DNA of 60,000 nt from Cryptomeria japonica (taxonomy: Eukaryota > Streptophyta > Pinopsida > Cupressales > Cupressaceae). This document shows, in pieces, positions 55,717-60,000 of this stretch. How positions within the stretch are numbered: the first letter of the stretch is position 1; every line of letters begins with the position of its first letter. The DNA is taken from NCBI RefSeq assembly GCF_030272615.1, contig NC_081408.1:311507118-311567117 (forward strand), in the 5' to 3' direction. Made by a program: the position numbers and the translations under genes. The notes beneath the pieces were generated by a model, which saw nothing but the letters and a program-made list of their open reading frames with translations, was not told where the DNA came from and searched no databases.

Positions 55717-56019
55717 TCAAATTCCCAAAATGATGTCATTCTCTAGGTTCACCATGAAGAAGTTCCTCATAATTGTATGTCCCCCTAGGGTGACTTCCAA
55801 CTGAGGGATAACTTTAGTGCATTTGTCTATGACTCCATTGCCCATAACCACTTCAAACCCTTCAAATTCTTGAGTTTTTAACCTTCTCTTTGCTGCCAAG
55901 TGTTTGCTAATGAAGTCATGTGATGCTCCTATGTCCATTAACGCAATTACTTTCTGTCCTTTGATAGTTCCTTTGAGCTTGAAGCACCTATTTTCATTCC
56001 CTTGAGTGATGACTACCAA
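55717..56019 (-). pseudogene. Element K protease
   Basis: A frame of 100 codons in register with RT contains VIALMDIGASHDFISKHLA, where the catalytic DSG/DTG has become DIG, then FEVVMGNGVIDKCTKV and FFMVNLENDIILGI, which fits the usual flap and D-x-ILG end of gypsy retropepsin. A stop at 55717 separates it from RT. It would process gag-pol; the altered residue and stop argue against activity. Confidence 0.85.
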
Positions 56020-56097
56020 GGTACTAGGTTCGTTGTTTTCAAATCTGGCTCTTTTGTATGGTCTTTCCTCACCCTGTATTTCTTCTGTGTTATTTAA

Positions 56098-57179
56098 CTA
56101 TCCTCTTTTACATTCATGGCCTCTCCCCCATGGGGCCTTGCATTTGAAACATAACCCCTTCTTCACCAAGTTGTCTCTCTCCTTACATTGGTGATTGTAA
56201 CTCCAAGGTTTTTTGCACAAGCAATAGGGTTTCTCTCTATGGTCATTTTGGTGTCCTTCATTCCTATATGGTGTTTTGGTTGAGGTATTCTTGGGAGCAC
56301 TAAATTCAACCATTCTAGTTTTCTTGATGGCTTATCCTAAGTTTTGTGGTTCCAGGGGTTTCACAAAATTCTTAATAGAGTCTTTTAAGCCTTCTAAGAA
56401 CATGTAGGTGAGCCTCTTCTAGGATAGGTTGGGAACCATTACTGACAAGTTTTGGAATTGGTCTATATACTCCTCAATGGTTCCTATTTGTTTAAGCTGT
56501 GTTAACTCTTGGAAGTACCATTTGGAATCCTTCTGGTTGAATTGGCTAATGAGATTTTGGGTGAATTTAGTGTAGGTGGCGACATTTTTGTGTCCTAGGG
56601 TAATGAGACCGTTGTGCCACCAATTATGGGCAGTTCTGGTTAAATGTAGTATGGCAAAGTCATGGGCCTGTATGAAAGATAGGTGTCTAGTTTTTATACC
56701 CAAGCTTGGGCAACATCCTTTCATGTCCCATCAAAGCATGGTAGGGACATTTTGTTGACTTTAGCTTTAAGGTCATTACCCATAACTTTTCTCTTTCTAC
56801 ATTCACTAGTTTTGGATTCACAAAAGTACCTGAAGGATACAACTCTCTGAACTTCTGGTTCTAATCTAGCATAAATTTGGGCGATTTCTTCCACTCCAAG
56901 TGTGGTTGGTTCCTCTTCCTCCCTTACATGTTCCTCTCTAGGTAGAAATTGGGGAATTGTTTGTCTAGAACTTTGAGGGGATCGTTTGTTATCAGCATGA
57001 TTAGAGTGTACCTCTCTCCTATGGTTTTGCATATCTCTATTGTGGTTGTTTGTACTTTGGAGGATTAGTTGGCTCATTCTTTCAAATTTCTCATTGGTCT
57101 GTTCCATGAAAGTCTGAAGTTGTTTGGCCAATTGGTCGGCCATTGCTTTTTCTCCTTTCTTTCTCTGATATGTGATCAT
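56098..57179 (-). pseudogene. Element K gag
   Basis: 57179-56721 starts near the PBS (a possible ATG is MADQLAKQLQTFMEQTNEKF) and is hydrophilic, with a Arg/Glu-rich middle. After a frameshift, 56724-56419 carries the capsid part (HLTRTAHNWWHNGLITL, FTQNLISQFNQKD, IEEYIDQFQNLSVMV). 56313-56098 holds the knuckle CFKCKAPWGRGHEC (CX2CX5HX2C-like spacing, slightly off from the standard). At least one shift and several stops. Confidence 0.85.
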
Positions 57180-57215
57180 AAACTAAGAACCCTTCCCACA
57201 GGTTGGTAGGATTAT

Positions 57216-57227
57216 GCTTTGATACCA
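57216..57227 (-). other. Primer binding site of element K
   Basis: GCTTTGATACCA is the reverse complement of TGGTATCAAAGC, one base from the initiator-methionine tRNA site, one base before the LTR at 57229. Confidence 0.85.
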
Positions 57228-57242
57228 CTGTAATGTCCCTAC

Positions 57243-57484
57243 TAGGCAGGGATCACTATCCTGCAAAATAGACTGTTAGAATACAGTAGACATTTATATA
57301 TATATGTAATCTAAATTGCAATAAAAATTTAAAACACTTAATTAACATAATCATAATTTTAATCTAATAAAAAGGATACGAATGCCATACAAAGTATGTC
57401 CTCAGGTAGCCGTGAAGCTTCCCTTCTTGGAACCCATCTTGGTTCCAAGCCCTCCAGGAAGTCGAAGGTGAATTCGACTCCTGT
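57243..57484. repeat. Direct repeat copy 1 in the K LTR
   Basis: It begins TAGGCAGGGATCACTATCC and ends TCGACTCCTGT, matching 58058-58301 with a scatter of substitutions. It includes the first hairpin unit (from 57426). Confidence 0.9.
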
Positions 57485-58057
57485 TATCGGCAGAAACCGA
57501 CAGGGTTGGCATGGTAACTGATTGAAAGCATTATGTTACTAGTTTGTAGATGGTAAAGGTCAATCTACTAACAATCCCATCAATTTGGACATGCTCAAAA
57601 TGAATGGAGATGTTTTATCCTAAGGTAAAAGGTGCTCAATTTTTAAGTTCAGGAAGAGTTAATGGGTAGTATGCTAGGCGGTAAAGTTTGAACATATCAG
57701 ATGGCCCTTGTGTTACCGCAATAGAAGTTGCAAGGTGGTAATGGACCACGACATCATGAGATGATTTTGTGTGTCCCGGGTTTGCCAGGAAGACCTATAG
57801 TGGGACTGCTGATAAAGTTTGATAGAAAGATGATGTGGCGCTAATTAGTCACAGTTTTGTGGGGCCGTTGATATAGATGAAAAGTCAATTGCTGAGTCGA
57901 CAAGAGATGATTGTTGGATTGGCCAACCTGGAAGATGATGGATGACTAGTTTTCAAACTTTTTAAATGGAAAGTTATGAGTTGTTCTTTTGCTCACGTGA
58001 ATATTAATGGCAGATGAGATATTTGCGTTCTTTCTCAGCAAATAATTAAAAGACTCT
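57485..58057. other. Unexplained 573-bp segment between the K LTR repeats
   Basis: Richer in G than its surroundings, it starts TATCGGCAGAAACCGACAGGG (itself a small hairpin). No open frame of useful length is seen and no match exists elsewhere in the window. It could be an insertion, a captured fragment, or LTR sequence lost from the second copy. Confidence 0.5.
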
Positions 58058-58301
58058 TAGGCAGGGATCACTATCCTGCAAAATAGACTGTTAGAATACA
58101 ATAGATATTTATATATATATATGTAATCTAAATTGCAATTGAAATTTAAAACACTTAATTAACATAATCATAATTTTAATCTAATAAAAAGGATATGAAT
58201 TCCATACAAAGTATGTCCTTAGGCAGCCGTGAAACTCGCCTTCTTGGAACCCATCTTGGTTCCAAGCCCTCTAGGAAGTCGAAGGTGAATTCGACTCCTG
58301 T
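58058..58301. repeat. Direct repeat copy 2 in the K LTR
   Basis: Homologous to 57243-57484, then continuing directly into further hairpin units, so this copy keeps the original downstream sequence. Confidence 0.9.
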
Positions 58302-58507
58302 CTTGAATGTAATTCCTTACATCCAAGCCCTCCAAGAAATCGAAGGTTATCTCGATTCCTGTCTTGGGTGTAACCTCTTACACCCAAGCCCTGCAAGGAA
58401 GACCATGTGTCATTCCTTGCCTTGGGTGATACATCCTATCACCTAGGTCCTCGGAGTGGACCGACTAGATCTAACTCCTCTTGGTTAAACTTAATCAACC
58501 AAGCCCT
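58243..58507. repeat. Array of five about 59-bp units, each with hairpins
   Basis: Units start at 58243, 58302, 58363, 58421 and 58480. Each opens with a stem whose outer part is CTTGG/CCAAG (CTTGA or CCTAGG variants) and whose inner arms differ between units yet still pair: GGAACC/GGTTCC, GAATGTAA/TTACATCC, GGGTGTAA/TTACACCC, GGGTGATA/TATCACCT, GGTT/AACC. The stem is followed by CCCT or a variant and, in units 1-4, a second stem: AGTCGAA/TTCGACT, AATCGA/TCGATT, GCAAGGAA/TTCCTTGC, GGAGT/ACTCC. A sixth copy of unit 1 is in the first direct repeat (57426). Confidence 0.88.
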
Positions 58508-59146
58508 ACATATGCATATTAATAATCAACATATATACTGCCCTAGGGATTTCATAATCCCTTCCTTAGACTAATGGAGTTTCCTCCCTATAGCCTCCAA
58601 CATGGGTAGACATTTGTAATTATAATGTATTTGATGATTTAGTCCTATTTTATTTCCTAATCTTCATTTTATGTTAACATGTATTCCTAATGTGTTCTTT
58701 AACAAATATACATATTAAATGTATCCTACCGTTATTGACATATGCATTACACCTTCCTCGATAACATCTTTATTCCTTAATCATTCCCTATGTGCAGATT
58801 AGTATATTAATTAATTCCCTTCCTTAATGCACATATGTTTTAACCTTAATATGTTCTTACCAATGTTCAATGAAATATCCATTACTTAATATTAACATCT
58901 TAATTATCATATTTAATTTAAGGCTTAATGAAACATACATTAGTTAATGTTAACATATATTAGTTATCACACTTAATTAATGCTCAGTGAAATATATATT
59001 AATATATTAATCTGTACTAATATACTAATTAATCTTATTATATCCTACCTTACCTCTTACCTGCTGTCCACGAAGGTTTTCTCCTGATTGCTCTCCCCGT
59101 CCTCCTCCCTTCTTCCCTTGTGGTGGCTGCTTCCTTTTAGAGCCTT

Positions 59147-59216
59147 GTGAAGGGTTGTGACCCTTCACGACCTCCTTTTGCACCAAGGGTTGTGATGGTA
59201 ATTGATTACCATCACA
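59147..59216. other. Two perfect hairpins in the K LTR region
   Basis: Hairpin one is 59147-59168 (arms GTGAAGGGT and ACCCTTCAC, 4-base loop). Hairpin two is 59191-59216 (arms TGTGATGGTAAT and ATTACCATCACA, 2-base loop). They lie 22 bp apart. Confidence 0.85.
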
Positions 59217-59322
59217 CCTCTTTGTGCGGGGGAATTGGGGGGGTTTATTAGTGTTTTCCTTTTAGTTTTAAATATATAATAATATATTAAGGTTTACTCT
59301 TTTTAGTATATATTAAATTTAA

Positions 59323-59412
59323 TACTTCCTTCATTTAAAATAATAATATAATACTTCCCTCATTTAAAATAATAATATAATACTTCCCTTATTTAAAATA
59401 ATAATATAATAC
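59323..59412. repeat. 29-bp tandem repeat
   Basis: TACTTCC-TCATTTAAAATAA-type units begin at 59323, 59352, 59381 and 59410 (last partial), an exact 29-bp period with one or two differences per unit. Confidence 0.9.
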
Positions 59413-59590
59413 TTCTTTTATTATGTGTGTATTAAACATTGACATTTTAAATAATTTATTTCCTCTATTTACAATAATCTTATTTACTTGATCCATACTT
59501 TACATCAGGTGCTAATGCAGGGTTATCAAATGTTCTAGCTATGGTATGGAAAAAGAATACTAAATTCCCTATTATCCAGTCCTTGGTAGT

Positions 59591-60000
59591 ATGATTTGGG
59601 CAAGTTGGTGGTACCAATTGTTTTCAAGGATGTCGACTTACTCAAGGATGTTGCAAATAGATATTGACCCAGTTTCAAGGGTTATTAGGGGAAATGATGG
59701 AGAGATTATATTAATGATTAGAAGGGAGGAATTTCAAGATATTTTTGACTTATATGAGCCATCCCCTAGCCTAGTACTATTAGATTTAAATGAACAAAAG
59801 GCAGAGTATTACAAGATGAAGGAATTAATTAGAAAGAATTTCCTTCCAATGCATTTAGCTAGAGAGGGAACTGCAACATACCATATTGGCCCTAGCTCAG
59901 AGGAGCCATTCCCAATTGGTGCTTTTTCTCCCTATTTCAAAGCAACTTTATTTTCTTTGTGCCAAATATTGGTTTTTAATCCCATTACAGTGATACCGCC
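59591..60000 (+). CDS. Open frame running off the right edge, family unknown
   Basis: It is open from a TAA at about 59551; the first ATG is 59591-59593, with others at 59630 and 59648. At least 136 codons reach the window end without a stop. It reads MIWASWWYQLFSRMSTYSRM, then DPVSRVIRGNDGEIILMIRR, EEFQDIFDLYEPSPSL, YYKMKELIRKNFLPMHLARE and FPIGAFSPYFKATLFSLCQI. Hydrophilic first, with a hydrophobic end that may be a buried helix. The composition is coding-like in a region otherwise noncoding. I do not recognise it. The style (short charged motifs, no known catalytic residues) recalls accessory frames of plant retroelements, but that is only an impression. Confidence 0.5.
   Translation, partial: MIWASWWYQLFSRMSTYSRMLQIDIDPVSRVIRGNDGEIILMIRREEFQDIFDLYEPSPSLVLLDLNEQKAEYYKMKELIRKNFLPMHLAREGTATYHIGPSSEEPFPIGAFSPYFKATLFSLCQILVFNPITVIP

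Larger units (their letters stand above)
54736..57228 (-). mobile_element. Element K internal region, Ty3/gypsy, truncated in RT
   Basis: On the minus strand gag (57179-56100), protease (56019-55717) and reverse transcriptase (55716-54751) are present in gypsy order next to a PBS (57216-57227) and the 5' LTR. RNase H, integrase, the polypurine tract and the 3' LTR are missing, cut off at about 54740. Confidence 0.88.
57229..59550 (-). repeat. Element K 5' LTR, extent uncertain
   Basis: It starts TGTAATGTCCCTACTAGGC after the PBS. A 242-bp part (57243-57484) is repeated at 58058-58301, with 573 bp of different sequence between. From 58243 a hairpin array follows, then AT-rich DNA with scattered TTAATGTTAACAT words (58600-59040), two more perfect hairpins (59147-59216) and a 29-bp tandem repeat (59323-59412). 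I do not see its outer CA end; the LTR may stop anywhere before about 59550. Confidence 0.65.

Noticed and set aside
58243-58507. The repeat-hairpin array as a CRISPR array
   Set aside because: There are no identical repeats with unrelated spacers, the units are divergent throughout, no cas genes are present, and the setting is a plant retrotransposon.

Overview
The window is about 60 kb of plant nuclear DNA made almost entirely of long-terminal-repeat (LTR) retrotransposons, many nested inside one another. I recognise no host gene, tRNA gene, rRNA gene or CRISPR array. The low GC content, old interleaved insertions and mix of Ty1/copia and Ty3/gypsy families suggest a large-genome seed plant. 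A gymnosperm such as a conifer is my best guess, but nothing in the sequence proves it. I use element names A to L (I and J unused) only to keep the layers apart.

Left third (1-17.2 kb). A is an old minus-strand Ty1/copia element (about 7254 to 17.2 kb). Its integrase is cut by B, a plus-strand copia element (3734-7253, 3' LTR 5993-7253). B is cut by C, a minus-strand copia element whose 5' LTR is 1351-3733 and whose gag remnant runs to the left. The 5' LTR of A is split by D, a complete but broken minus-strand Ty3/gypsy chromovirus (9379-16916). It carries both LTRs, PBS, gag, protease, RT, RNase H, integrase and a chromodomain.

Middle (19.3-44.1 kb). E is an old minus-strand copia element from 19306 to about 44127. 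Three younger minus-strand elements sit in it. F (20174-27550, TSD CTCCA) lies in its 3' LTR. G (32261-36154, TSD ATTGT/ATTGC) lies in its gag. H (36518-43205, TSD AATAA) lies in its 5' LTR. H is a nearly complete copia element whose pol frame is broken only by stops. G has lost everything from the end of its 3' LTR to mid-integrase. F has no pol genes: it carries a coiled-coil and zinc-knuckle gag-like region plus a decayed frame of about 1,070 codons that I cannot name. The two LTRs of E act as empty-site controls for the F and H insertions.

Right third (45.4-60 kb). L (46620-54391, TSD GGGTG) is the youngest element: a plus-strand, gypsy-type, non-autonomous gag-protease element with LTRs differing at only about 20 sites. 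Its gag and protease frames lie in one register separated by a single UAG. K (about 54.7 kb onward) is a minus-strand gypsy remnant (gag, protease, partial RT). Its 5' LTR starts at 57229 and contains a tandem array of about 59-bp units that fold into hairpins whose arms have changed together. A coding-like frame (59591 onward) runs off the right edge.

Most promising for new biology: the covarying hairpin array in the K LTR, the pol-less element F with its long unknown ORF, and the recently mobile gag-protease element L with its thrice-repeated hairpin module. They are leads from reading alone; no search or folding was run.
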